8,711 bases of DNA from assembly GCA_007130745.1 (NCBI GenBank), contig SLRW01000059.1, positions 1-8,711 of the forward strand, read 5' to 3'. The notes under the pieces are model-generated. The model ran no database searches. It was not told the DNA's origin and saw only the letters and a program-made list of their open reading frames with translations. Position numbers and translations under genes: made by a program. Source of the DNA: Gammaproteobacteria bacterium (lineage in GTDB: Bacteria; Pseudomonadota; Gammaproteobacteria; UBA5335; SLRW01). Below are positions 1 through 6,663 of this stretch, piece by piece. Position 1 is the stretch's first letter; the number at the start of each line of letters is the position of its first letter.

Positions 1-2
1 CT

Positions 3-506
3 CCGGCTCACGCCGCGCGGCTTGAGTCCATGCCGGAGGGTGATTTTTGTGCCGAGCTGGAACAGGCGCTGGAGGGAGCCGCTGGCCGAATTCTGCAGGC
101 CGGTCCGCGATTGAGCTTCCCGCTGCATTTCCGCCACGCCGATCGTTGTGTTGCTGCCGGCGTGGCGCTGGTGGGGGATGCCGCGCACGTGGTGCACCCG
201 CTGGCCGGGCAGGGTGCCAACCTGGGCTTGCTGGATGTGGCGGCCCTGGTGGACGCCATAACAGCTGGCGTTAAACGTGGCGATCTCCCCGGCGAGCTGC
301 CGGTGCTGGAGGCCTACGCGCGCGAACGCGAAGGCGACAATCTGCTCATGGGGCTGACCATGGACAGCTTCCATCGCGTCTTCGGCAGCTCGCACCCGGC
401 CGTGCAATGGCTCCGTGGCCACGGTCTGGCCCTGACCGACCGCGCCTGGCCCCTCAAGCACCACATCATGGCCCAAGCCATGGGGCTTGGTCGTTTTAAG
501 TCTTAA
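3..506 (+). CDS. UbiH/UbiF/VisC/COQ6-family FAD-dependent ubiquinone biosynthesis hydroxylase, C-terminal part
   Basis: This is the 3' part of a flavin monooxygenase that hydroxylates the aromatic ring of a ubiquinone precursor. The frame is open to the left edge, so the gene begins outside the window; the ATG at 30 is an internal methionine, not the start. The second FAD-binding motif is clear: GDAAH (bases 174-188), then HPLAGQGANLGLLD (from base 195), typical of the UbiH/COQ6 family. The tail (VFGSSHPAVQWLRGHGLAL...LKHHIMAQAMGL) also matches the C-terminal helices of UbiF/UbiI proteins. The N-terminal Rossmann GxGxxG motif lies outside the window. Which ring position it hydroxylates (UbiH, UbiI, UbiF or UbiM) cannot be told from this part. 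The TAA stop lies inside a perfect palindrome. The next gene, fbpA, has its own Fur-type promoter, so the two are probably separate transcription units. Confidence 0.9.
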   Translation, partial: PAHAARLESMPEGDFCAELEQALEGAAGRILQAGPRLSFPLHFRHADRCVAAGVALVGDAAHVVHPLAGQGANLGLLDVAALVDAITAGVKRGDLPGELPVLEAYAREREGDNLLMGLTMDSFHRVFGSSHPAVQWLRGHGLALTDRAWPLKHHIMAQAMGLGRFKS

Positions 507-521
507 GACGTCTTAAGACTT
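498..521. repeat. 24-bp perfect palindrome made of two tandem GTCTTAAGAC palindromes
   Basis: GTCTTAAGAC occurs at 500-509 and again at 510-519. Each copy is its own reverse complement, and with the flanking AA and TT the whole 24 bp is one perfect palindrome. Two degenerate copies follow: GACTTTAGAC at 517-526 (8/10) and GACCCAAGAC at 524-533 (7/10). The TAA stop of the upstream gene (504-506) lies inside the first copy. As RNA it could fold into a roughly 10-bp hairpin and help end transcription, but there is no real U-tract after it. It could equally be a protein-binding site or a dispersed intergenic repeat. The repeat structure is certain; the function is unknown. Confidence 0.75.
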
Positions 522-607
522 TAGACCCAAGACCTGAAACGCCCGCGCTTTGCACGGGGAAAACAGCTTTCCCGCTGAGTAAAGCAGCCTGGCAAGGTGA
601 TATTTTC

Positions 608-636
608 TTGCACCCATGAATGAGAATCATTATCGT
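608..636 (+). promoter_or_regulatory. Candidate sigma70-type promoter of fbpAB
   Basis: TTGCAC (608-613) could be a -35 box. After a 17-bp spacer, TATCGT (631-636, 4/6 to TATAAT) could be the -10 box. Neither box is strong. Support comes mainly from the Fur box that covers the spacer and part of the -10, the usual place for an iron repressor. Transcription would start near 643, leaving a leader of about 55 nt before the chosen fbpA start. Confidence 0.45.
616..634 (+). promoter_or_regulatory. Fur box (iron-responsive operator)
   Basis: The 19 bases match the Fur consensus GATAATGATAATCATTATC at 15 of 19 positions, with the right half (AATCATTATC) perfect. It lies directly upstream of a ferric-iron binding protein gene and overlaps the candidate -10 box. 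Fe2+-Fur bound here would block transcription of fbpA and fbpB when iron is plentiful. The ATG at 616 inside this operator should not be taken as the gene start. Confidence 0.85.
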
Positions 637-651
637 TATGGTTCGCGATTG

Positions 652-669
652 CGGACAGCGTGTTGTCCG
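652..669 (+). other. Stem-loop in the presumed fbpA leader
   Basis: CGGACA (652-657) pairs with TGTCCG (664-669) across a 6-nt loop, and G-U pairs could extend the stem by one or two. It sits between the presumed transcription start and the ribosome binding region of fbpA. A role in mRNA stability or translation is possible, but nothing in the sequence proves it. Confidence 0.4.
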
Positions 670-696
670 TGCCCGTTCCGAGGTCTCGCCCTGGCT

Positions 697-1707
697 ATGA
701 AAAGCCCTGTCCGCGTACTGATTGCTGCCCTTGTGTGGGCGCTGCTGCTGCCGGCCGCAATGGCCGGAGATGATCCGCTGGTCGTCTATTCCGGGCGCAG
801 CGATGTCTTTGTGCGCCCGGTGATGGCGCGCTTTACCGAAAAAACCGGTATTGAAGTGGTAGTGCATGCCGGCAGCGCTACCGAACTGGTCAACAAGCTG
901 CGACTTGAAGGCCCGCGCACCGATGCCGACCTGTTCTTGTCCAACGACGCCGGCTCATTGCAGCTCGGCGCCAGCCACGATCTGTTCCTGACCCTGCCCG
1001 GTGACCTGCTCGCCGATATCCCCGCCAATTATCATGACGAGGCCGGCCAGTGGACGGGGCTCTCGGCGCGCGCCCGGGTGCTGGTCGTCAACACCGAAGC
1101 GCAGGATTTACCGGAAATAGGCTCGGTTTTTGACCTGGCCCGGGAGGATATGCGTGGTCGCATCGCTGTGACCAACAGCGCCAATGAAAGCTTTGTGGCC
1201 GGCGTTACGATCTACCTGGAAGCGGCCGGTGAGCAAGCCACCCGGGCCTGGCTGGAGGGGCTGCGTCGCAACGCCGGTGGCAGTGCCTATGCCCGTCATC
1301 GCCAGGTGGTTAACGATGTGGCCGCCGGACGCCGGGATGTGGGGCTGGTCAATCACTACTATGTGGCACGGCATCTGGATGACAATCCGGATGCGCCCCT
1401 GCGGATGATTATCCCGGACCAGGGCGAGGGCCAGATGGGGGTGGCCTGGAATGTGGCGGGCGTGGCGGTGTCCCGACACAGCAGCCGACCCGAAGCGGCC
1501 ATGAAACTGGTGGCGTTTCTGGTCTCTGCAGAAGGCCAGGAAATTTTTGCCGGCGCTAACCACGAATATCCGGTACGTCCCGGGGTGCCGGTGGCCGGGG
1601 GGCTGCCGCCGGCCGATGAAATGCATGTGGCTGACGTGCCCATGAGCTTGCTGGGCTCCCGCCGGGCGCGCGCTGTGGATCTCATCGAAGCTGTGGGTAT
1701 GCCCTGA
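697..1707 (+). CDS. fbpA: Periplasmic Fe3+-binding protein of an iron ABC transporter (FbpA/IdiA-like)
   Basis: The 336-residue product is a solute-binding protein that captures ferric iron in the periplasm and delivers it to the membrane permease. Residues 1-23 form a signal peptide: basic start MKSPVR, hydrophobic core, cleavage likely after AMA. The mature protein opens with PLVVYSGRSDVF, the usual start of this family. Y221 and Y222 (NHYYVAR) match the paired iron-binding tyrosines of FbpA, and ANHEYPV (Y291) matches the C-terminal NxEYPV motif of IdiA/FutA-like proteins. The frame also opens at ATG 616, but that ATG lies in the Fur box and would put 27 residues before the signal peptide, so ATG 697 is chosen; a weak CGAGG at 679-683 may bind the ribosome. 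The next gene, the permease fbpB, begins 61 bp after the stop. Other class-C binding proteins share this fold, but the tyrosines plus Fur box argue strongly for iron. Confidence 0.88.
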   Translation: MKSPVRVLIAALVWALLLPAAMAGDDPLVVYSGRSDVFVRPVMARFTEKTGIEVVVHAGSATELVNKLRLEGPRTDADLFLSNDAGSLQLGASHDLFLTLPGDLLADIPANYHDEAGQWTGLSARARVLVVNTEAQDLPEIGSVFDLAREDMRGRIAVTNSANESFVAGVTIYLEAAGEQATRAWLEGLRRNAGGSAYARHRQVVNDVAAGRRDVGLVNHYYVARHLDDNPDAPLRMIIPDQGEGQMGVAWNVAGVAVSRHSSRPEAAMKLVAFLVSAEGQEIFAGANHEYPVRPGVPVAGGLPPADEMHVADVPMSLLGSRRARAVDLIEAVGMP

Positions 1708-1709
1708 TA

Positions 1710-1772
1710 ATGAGTTCACCTGACCTGCCTGGCTGTGCCATGTGCTCCGCGCCGCGGAAGGTGGGCGCGTGA
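1710..1772 (+). CDS. Possible 20-residue coupling ORF between fbpA and fbpB
   Basis: An ATG two bases after the fbpA stop opens a 20-codon frame (MSSPDLPGCAMCSAPRKVGA). It ends in a TGA that overlaps the fbpB GTG start as GTGA. This geometry would let ribosomes that finish fbpA restart, cross the gap and hand over to fbpB. There is no good Shine-Dalgarno sequence of its own, and a frame this short can arise by chance in GC-rich DNA. The peptide contains a CxxC pair but resembles no family known to me. Confidence 0.2.
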   Translation: MSSPDLPGCAMCSAPRKVGA

Positions 1773-3409
1773 ATCCGGGGCAACGCTGGCGCCCGGTTGG
1801 CCTGGTGGCGGCCCTGGTGGTGCTGGTGGCCTGCGCGCCGCTGCTGTTTGTGATCTACAGCGCGCTGGGGGTGGATGCCGGGCGCTGGGCCGGGTTGTGG
1901 AGTGCGCGTATCCCGGGCCTGTTGTGGAATACGCTCAGCCTGGCGGTTGGGGTTTCGTTTTTCAGTCTGATACTGGGCCTGTCGGCGGCCTGGCTGATTG
2001 CCCGGCGCAGTTTTCCGGGCCGTAATCTGGCCACCTGGTTGATGGTTCTGCCGCTGGCGATCCCGGCCTATGTGCTGGCGCATGTGTACACCACATTGCT
2101 GGAGCCCGGCGGGGTACTGGCACGGCATTGGATGGCCTTGACCGCCGGCATGTTGCCGGTGCCCGAGCTGCACGGGTTGGGCGGTGCGGTTTTTATACTG
2201 ACGCTTGCCGGCTATTCCTATGTGTTTTTGCTGGCCCGAGCCGCGCTGGTGCGCACCAGTCCGTCTCTGGAACAGGCCGCACGGGCGACCGGCGCCGGGC
2301 CGTGGCGGGCCTTCTGGCGAGTGAATCTGCCCCTGTTGCGCCCGGCGCTGGCGGCGGGGGTCGCCCTGATCGTGCTGCACGTGCTGTCTGATTTTGGCGC
2401 GGTCAGTTTGTTGCGCTTCCAGACCTTTACCCTGGCGATCTATCTGCAGATCAGTGGCCGTATGGATTTTTCCGGCGCCGCGGGCCTGAGTCTGGTGCTG
2501 GTAGCGCTGACGCTGGCCTTCCTGATCCTTGAGCGGGTATTTCGCAGTCGCCAGCGCTATTACGCCCGCAGCATGCGGGGTGCGGCGGAGCTACCGCGCC
2601 GTGCTTCCGTAGTGGAAATATGCCTGATCTGGGGCTGGCTGGGGCTGGTGGCTTTGCTGGCTTTCGGGGTGCCGTTGGCCTGGATGCTGCACTGGAGCTG
2701 GCAGGCCTGGCTTTCCGGGGCGATAGATGCCCGCTTCTGGGGTTATGCCGCCAATTCCCTGGGCGTGGCGGCGATGGCCGGGGGGGTGACCGTGGTGGTG
2801 GCGCTGCCCATTGCGCTCTATCACATGCGCGCGCGTAACTGGCTGAGTACAGCCTTTGTGCATCTGTCCAGTGTGGGCTTTGTATTGCCGGGGCCGGTGA
2901 TTGCACTGGGCGTGTTGATGCTGGCGCTGACGGTGCTGGCGCCGTTTTACGGCACCCTGGCGGCGCTGGTGTTTGCCCTGGTGGTGCGCTTTTTGCCGCT
3001 GGCGGTACAGTCCGAGGAGGCCGCGCTGCAGCAGTTTTCACCCAGTCTGGAACAGGCCGGCCGCAGTCTGGGCGCCGGACCGCTGGAAACCTTGTGGCGG
3101 GTGACGGTGCCCATGATTCGTCCCGGGCTGGCTACGGCTTTTGTGCTGGTGTTTATCGATGTACTCAAGGAGCTGCCCGCCACGCTGATTTTGCGCCCGA
3201 CCGGCTTTGATACCTTGCCGGTGCGGATCTGGATTGAAGCCAGTGAAGAGATGCTGGAGGTAGCCGCGCCCGCTGCGCTGATGCTGGTTGTGCTCTCGCT
3301 GCCGGCCATATGGGTGCTGATGCGGTTGACTGCCGCGCCCGGTTCCCCGCAGCGCACGCGCTCGGGTGCGCGCACGGCGCCAAATCGTCCGGGCTTTGCC
3401 GGCATCTAA
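1769..3409 (+). CDS. fbpB: Fused two-domain permease of the Fe3+ ABC transporter (FbpB-like)
   Basis: The 546-residue inner-membrane protein forms the iron channel fed by FbpA. It has about 12 hydrophobic segments in two halves. Each half carries the cytoplasmic coupling loop that contacts the ATPase: SPSLEQAARATGAGPWRAFW (E168) and SPSLEQAGRSLGAGPLETLW (E428), 260 residues apart, each followed by NLPLLRP or TVPMIRP. One chain therefore does the work of a permease dimer, as in FbpB/AfuB/HitB proteins. GTG 1769 is chosen over GTG 1742 because a strong GGAAGG (1756-1761) lies 7 bases upstream and the N-terminus then runs straight into the first membrane helix. The last 25 or so residues are polar and basic. 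No ATPase gene (fbpC) follows, so the partner must be encoded elsewhere. Specificity for iron is inferred from fbpA and the Fur box. Confidence 0.88.
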   Translation: MNPGQRWRPVGLVAALVVLVACAPLLFVIYSALGVDAGRWAGLWSARIPGLLWNTLSLAVGVSFFSLILGLSAAWLIARRSFPGRNLATWLMVLPLAIPAYVLAHVYTTLLEPGGVLARHWMALTAGMLPVPELHGLGGAVFILTLAGYSYVFLLARAALVRTSPSLEQAARATGAGPWRAFWRVNLPLLRPALAAGVALIVLHVLSDFGAVSLLRFQTFTLAIYLQISGRMDFSGAAGLSLVLVALTLAFLILERVFRSRQRYYARSMRGAAELPRRASVVEICLIWGWLGLVALLAFGVPLAWMLHWSWQAWLSGAIDARFWGYAANSLGVAAMAGGVTVVVALPIALYHMRARNWLSTAFVHLSSVGFVLPGPVIALGVLMLALTVLAPFYGTLAALVFALVVRFLPLAVQSEEAALQQFSPSLEQAGRSLGAGPLETLWRVTVPMIRPGLATAFVLVFIDVLKELPATLILRPTGFDTLPVRIWIEASEEMLEVAAPAALMLVVLSLPAIWVLMRLTAAPGSPQRTRSGARTAPNRPGFAGI

Positions 3410-3411
3410 CA

Positions 3412-3425
3412 CGGCCTTCGGGCCG
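3412..3425 (+). terminator. UUCG-loop hairpin after fbpB, possible terminator
   Basis: CGGCC (3412-3416) and GGCCG (3421-3425) form a 5-bp all-GC stem closed by a UUCG tetraloop, two bases after the fbpB stop. The C(UUCG)G loop is exceptionally stable. No U-run follows, so it may protect the 3' end of the mRNA or terminate only partly. Confidence 0.45.
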
Positions 3426-3430
3426 GGTAC

Positions 3431-3461
3431 TTGCCCCGCTCGGGTAGACGTGGGTTATAGT
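3431..3461 (+). promoter_or_regulatory. Candidate promoter of the gcv operon
   Basis: TATAGT (3456-3461) matches the -10 consensus at 5 of 6 positions, and TTGCCC (3431-3436) is a possible -35 with a rather long 19-bp spacer. Initiation would fall near 3468, exactly where the leader strand of the riboswitch P0 helix begins (3469). That agreement supports the call more than the boxes themselves. Confidence 0.5.
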
Positions 3462-3468
3462 GTCAGGC

Positions 3469-3679
3469 TCAACATGACAGTTCTGCGGGAGAGACCCGGG
3501 CAGCTTCTCAGCGCCCGGGCGCCGAAGGCGCAACTCCGCCCGGAAACGCTCAGGCAAACGGACCGTGGAACTGCGTTGACTCTGGAGAGCGTGTCCGGTT
3601 TTAAGGCTGTGACACCACCGAAGGGGTAGGGGGAAGGCGTCGGGCCGAGCCCCTGATCTCTCAGGTTACCGGACAGAGG
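3469..3679 (+). ncRNA. Tandem glycine riboswitch (two aptamers, leader-linker helix)
   Basis: Two glycine aptamers lie in a row upstream of gcvT. Aptamer 1 runs 3478-3573: P1 is CAGTTC/GAACTG (3478-3483 with 3568-3573), a 7-bp stem CCCGGGC/GCCCGGG follows GGGAGAGA, then GCGCCGAAGGCGC and GCTCAGGCAAACGGACC. Aptamer 2 runs about 3580-3678: P1 is CTCT/AGAG, then GGAGAGC, a GTGTC/GACAC stem, CACCGAAGGGG and CTCTCAGGTTACCGGACAG. These conserved blocks are the glycine riboswitch signature. The leader TCAAC (3469-3473) pairs perfectly with the inter-aptamer GTTGA (3575-3579), giving the P0 helix known from complete tandem glycine riboswitches. An intrinsic terminator starts at once after aptamer 2, so this is most likely a glycine-activated transcription switch for the gcv operon. 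Confidence 0.95.
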
Positions 3680-3714
3680 GGCGGCAGGCGTGGTTGCGCC
3701 TGCCGCCTTTTTTT
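3680..3714 (+). terminator. Intrinsic terminator, expression platform of the glycine riboswitch
   Basis: GGCGGCAGGCG (3680-3690) pairs perfectly with CGCCTGCCGCC (3697-3707) over a 6-nt loop, followed by seven T (3708-3714). It begins one or two bases after the P1 3' strand of aptamer 2 and ends 23 bases before the gcvT start, so it can only act on the gcv operon. It probably forms when glycine is low. The GTG at 3690 inside it, although in frame with gcvT, cannot be the real start. Confidence 0.92.
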
Positions 3715-3724
3715 GTTGTTTATC

Positions 3725-3740
3725 AGGGGAATGCGCTTTG
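3725..3740 (+). promoter_or_regulatory. gcvT ribosome binding site and TTG start
   Basis: AGGGGA (3725-3730) sits 7 bases before TTG 3738, and the frame from that TTG begins MGRKTPLY, which aligns with the start of E. coli GcvT (MAQQTPLY). The nearby ATG at 3731 is out of frame. Confidence 0.85.
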
Positions 3741-4826
3741 GGCAGGAAAACGCCGCTTTATCAGACGCACGTGGATGTCGGCGCCCGCATGGTGGATTTC
3801 GGCGGCTGGGATATGCCGGTGCACTACGGTTCCCAGATCGAGGAGCACCATGCCGTGCGCCGTGAGGCCGGTGTGTTTGATGTGTCCCACATGGGTGTGG
3901 TGGATGTGCGTGGCCCGGCAGCTCGCGAGGCCATGCAGCGGTTGTTGTGCAATGACGTGGGCCGGCTCGAAACGTTGGGCGATGCGCTGTATACCTGCAT
4001 GCTCAATGAACGTGGCGGGGTGATCGACGACCTGATTGTCTATGCCGCCGAAGACGGCTACCGGGTGGTGGTCAACGCCGCTACCCGCGAACAGGACCTG
4101 GCCTGGATGCGCAGCCAGGGTGTCGTGGGTGACGTGACTTTCGAGGAACGCGATGATCTGGCCATGCTGGCTGTGCAGGGCCCCGGTGCGCGCTCGCAGG
4201 TGCAGGCGCTGCTGGATGAGGCAGTGGTCGCCCGGGCCGGAGAGCTGCGACCCTTCCAGGCCACCCGGCGGGACGAGTTGTTCATTTCGCGTACGGGCTA
4301 TACCGGCGAGGATGGCTTTGAGCTGGTGATGCCGGCAGGTGAAGTGGCTGACTGGTGGCAGCGTCTGGTGGCGGCGGGGGTTCGCCCCTGCGGTCTGGGG
4401 GCGCGGGACACGCTGCGGCTTGAGGCCGGGCTTAATCTTTACGGCACCGATATGACCACTGAAACCACGCCGCTGGAATCCGCGCTAGGCTGGACCGTGG
4501 CCTGGGAGCCGTCGGATCGTGATTTTATCGGCCGCCAGGCGCTGGCCGCGCAGCGCGAGCAGGGTGTGACACAAAAGCTCAGCGGGGTGCTGCTGGAAGA
4601 TCGTGGCGTCTTGCGCAATCATCAAGGTGTGCGCACACCGGCCGGCGAGGGCGAGATCACCAGTGGCAGCTGGTCACCGACGCTGGAGCGGGCCATCGGG
4701 TTTGCGCGTGTGCCCGCGGATGCCGGCGACGAATGTGAAATCGATATGCGGGGTAAATGGAAGGCAGCGCGTCTGGTGCGCCTGCCCTTCGTGCGCCACG
4801 GCCGTATTCGCATTGATCTGGACTGA
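3738..4826 (+). CDS. gcvT: Glycine cleavage system T protein (aminomethyltransferase)
   Basis: The 362-residue cytoplasmic enzyme takes the aminomethyl group from the lipoyl arm of GcvH, releases ammonia and passes the one-carbon unit to tetrahydrofolate as 5,10-methylene-THF. The sequence is close to E. coli GcvT along its length: GARMVDFGGWDMPVHYGSQI (residues 15-34), FDVSHM (47-52), GGVIDDLIVY with the catalytic-region aspartates D97 and D98, GYTGEDGFE, CGLGARDTLRLEAGLNLYG, and AWEPSDRDFIGRQAL. Length is normal for the family. Translation starts at a TTG just after the riboswitch terminator; longer in-frame starts lie within the terminator and are rejected. gcvH begins 27 bp after the stop. 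The weak TTG start may hold T-protein output below that of the downstream genes. Confidence 0.97.
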   Translation: MGRKTPLYQTHVDVGARMVDFGGWDMPVHYGSQIEEHHAVRREAGVFDVSHMGVVDVRGPAAREAMQRLLCNDVGRLETLGDALYTCMLNERGGVIDDLIVYAAEDGYRVVVNAATREQDLAWMRSQGVVGDVTFEERDDLAMLAVQGPGARSQVQALLDEAVVARAGELRPFQATRRDELFISRTGYTGEDGFELVMPAGEVADWWQRLVAAGVRPCGLGARDTLRLEAGLNLYGTDMTTETTPLESALGWTVAWEPSDRDFIGRQALAAQREQGVTQKLSGVLLEDRGVLRNHQGVRTPAGEGEITSGSWSPTLERAIGFARVPADAGDECEIDMRGKWKAARLVRLPFVRHGRIRIDLD

Positions 4827-4853
4827 ATACTGTTATCAGAAGGGGTAAGAACA

Positions 4854-5246
4854 ATGAGCGAGATTCCTGCTGAACTGCGATACACCAGTGACCACGAATG
4901 GGTGCGTGAGGAAGACGACGGCAGCCTGACCGTGGGGATTACCGCGCATGCCCAGGAGGCGCTGGGGGATCTGGTCTTCGTCGAGTTGCCTGATGAAGGT
5001 CGCTTGTCGGAGGCCGGCGAGGCCTGCGCCGTGGTGGAGTCGGTGAAGGCGGCTTCGGATGTATATGCGCCGGTGGCGGGCACCGTGGTGGCGATCAACG
5101 AGGCGCTGGAAGACAAGCCCGAGCTGGTCAACGAGTCGCCCTACGGGGAAGGCTGGTTGTTCCGGCTGGAACCGGACGATCCGCGCAACCTCGAAGGCTT
5201 GCTCAACGCGCAAGCCTATAGCGCTTTGCTGGATGAAGAGGGCTGA
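4854..5246 (+). CDS. gcvH: Glycine cleavage system H protein (lipoyl carrier)
   Basis: The 130-residue protein carries the lipoyl arm that shuttles the aminomethyl group from P to T protein and is reoxidised by the L protein. The N-terminus [13 protein letters not shown] is the standard H-protein opening. The lipoylation site is K65 in [15 protein letters not shown]. Further family motifs are [12 protein letters not shown] (residues 38-49) and [18 protein letters not shown]. Length is normal. AGGGG (4841-4845) lies 8 bases before the ATG. The stop is one base before the start of gcvPA, so translation of the two is likely coupled. The lipoyl ligase or LipA/LipB and the L protein are not encoded in the window. 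Confidence 0.98.
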   Translation: MSEIPAELRYTSDHEWVREEDDGSLTVGITAHAQEALGDLVFVELPDEGRLSEAGEACAVVESVKAASDVYAPVAGTVVAINEALEDKPELVNESPYGEGWLFRLEPDDPRNLEGLLNAQAYSALLDEEG

Positions 5247-5247
5247 A

Positions 5248-6621
5248 ATGCCATTCATTCCGCACACCCCTGAAGATGTCAGCCGCATGCTCGAGCGTAT
5301 CGGCGTGGCGGATATCGAGACGCTGTTTGACGAGATTCCCGACCACTTGCGGGTAAACGCCACGGATGAGCGGATTCCGTCCGGCCTGGACGAGGCCGGC
5401 ATTACGCGTCTGATGCATCGCCACGCCGCCGATACCGCCATGGATACCTGTTTCATGGGCGCCGGCGCCTACGAGCATCACGTGCCGGCGGCCGTGTGGC
5501 AGATTGCCACCCGGGGTGAGTTCTACAGCGCCTATACGCCCTATCAGGCGGAGGCCAGTCAGGGCTCGCTGCAGTTGATCTATGAATACCAGACCATGAT
5601 GGCCAGTCTCATGGGGCTGGATGTGTCCAATGCTTCCATGTACGACGGGGCGTCGGCGCTGGGTGAGGCGGTGCTGATGGCGGTGCGCGGCAATCGCAAG
5701 TCGCGCGCCAAACGCATTCTCATGCCGGCCTCGGTGCATCCGGTTTACCGGCATGTGGCGCGGGTGATTGTGGGCAACCAGGGCATTGAGTTTGTTGAGT
5801 TGCCGGTAGATCCTGCCACGGGCACAACCGACCTGGCGACGCTGGATCCGTGGCGGGAGGAAGATGTCACCGCCGTGGTGGTGCCCCAGCCCAGTTATTT
5901 CGGCGCGCTGGAAGATGTAGACGCGCTGGTGGATGCCGCGCATGCCATGGGTGCGCTGGCCATCGGCGTGGTCAATCCGCTGGCCATGGCCGTGCTGCGC
6001 CCGCCGGGCGAATGGGGCGGGCAGGGCGCCGATATTGCCTGCGGCGAGGGTCAGCCCCTGGGTATTCCGTTATCCGGCGGCGGACCTTATTACGGATTCA
6101 TGTGTTGTCGCCAGGAACTGGTGCGCCAGATTCCCGGCCGTCTGGTGGGGCGTACGCAGGATGCCGGGGGACGCGAGGGCTTTACGCTCACCCTGCAGCC
6201 CCGCGAACAGCACATCCGCCGCTCCCGTGCGACATCCAATATTTGCACCAACCAGGGCTTGATGGTGACGGCGTCCACCATCCACATGGCTTTGCTGGGT
6301 GCGGATGGTCTGGCCGAAGTGGCCCGCACCTGCCATGCCCGTACCCTGGAACTGGTTGAGGCGCTCACCGCCTTGCCGGGCGTGGAGCGGGCGCTGACAG
6401 GCCCGTTTTTCCACGAGGCGCTGCTGCGTCTGGACCGGCCGGTGGCGCCGGTGCTGGAGGCACTGGCCGGGGCCGGGATTCTGGGCGGCGTGGAAGTGGC
6501 GCCGGATTACCCGGAATTTGATAACACCCTGCTGGTATGCGCGACCGAAATGCGCGATTCGCAGGATATTCAGGACTACGCCCGCAAACTGGGTGAAATC
6601 ATGCAGGCGTCGGCCGCTTGA
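5248..6621 (+). CDS. gcvPA: Glycine decarboxylase P protein, subunit 1 (N-terminal half type)
   Basis: The 457-residue subunit corresponds to the N-terminal half of the single-chain P protein and pairs with GcvPB to decarboxylate glycine and load the aminomethyl group on lipoyl-GcvH. It opens with [27 protein letters not shown]. Conserved blocks include [11 protein letters not shown] (from M70), [20 protein letters not shown] (from Y96), [13 protein letters not shown] (around Y132), SGGGPYYGF, and [16 protein letters not shown] (around N331). The PLP lysine is in GcvPB, as expected for the split form. ATG 5248 is chosen, with GAGGG at 5238-5242, because the frame upstream overlaps gcvH and has no P-protein character. 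The usual neighbour gcvPB does not follow directly: a peroxiredoxin gene stands between them. Confidence 0.97.
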   Translation: MPFIPHTPEDVSRMLERIGVADIETLFDEIPDHLRVNATDERIPSGLDEAGITRLMHRHAADTAMDTCFMGAGAYEHHVPAAVWQIATRGEFYSAYTPYQAEASQGSLQLIYEYQTMMASLMGLDVSNASMYDGASALGEAVLMAVRGNRKSRAKRILMPASVHPVYRHVARVIVGNQGIEFVELPVDPATGTTDLATLDPWREEDVTAVVVPQPSYFGALEDVDALVDAAHAMGALAIGVVNPLAMAVLRPPGEWGGQGADIACGEGQPLGIPLSGGGPYYGFMCCRQELVRQIPGRLVGRTQDAGGREGFTLTLQPREQHIRRSRATSNICTNQGLMVTASTIHMALLGADGLAEVARTCHARTLELVEALTALPGVERALTGPFFHEALLRLDRPVAPVLEALAGAGILGGVEVAPDYPEFDNTLLVCATEMRDSQDIQDYARKLGEIMQASAA

Positions 6622-6663
6622 GGCGGCATCTGCACTGACTGGAAATGAAAGGAGGAACAGGCG

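Noticed and set aside
557..573. GGGAAA/TTTCCC hairpin as a terminator for the ubiquinone gene
   Set aside because: The stem is six base pairs with three A-T pairs and no following T-run, too weak to call.
1108..1719. 203-codon open frame on the minus strand opposite fbpA
   Set aside because: The His-rich translation has no domain, and the forward strand clearly encodes the iron-binding protein.
3366..3629. 87-codon forward frame running through the fbpB end and the riboswitch
   Set aside because: It overlaps conserved riboswitch structure, and its translation has no coding character.
5059..5247. 63-residue N-terminal extension of gcvPA overlapping gcvH
   Set aside because: The Trp/Arg-rich translation is a shadow of gcvH, and family similarity begins at ATG 5248.
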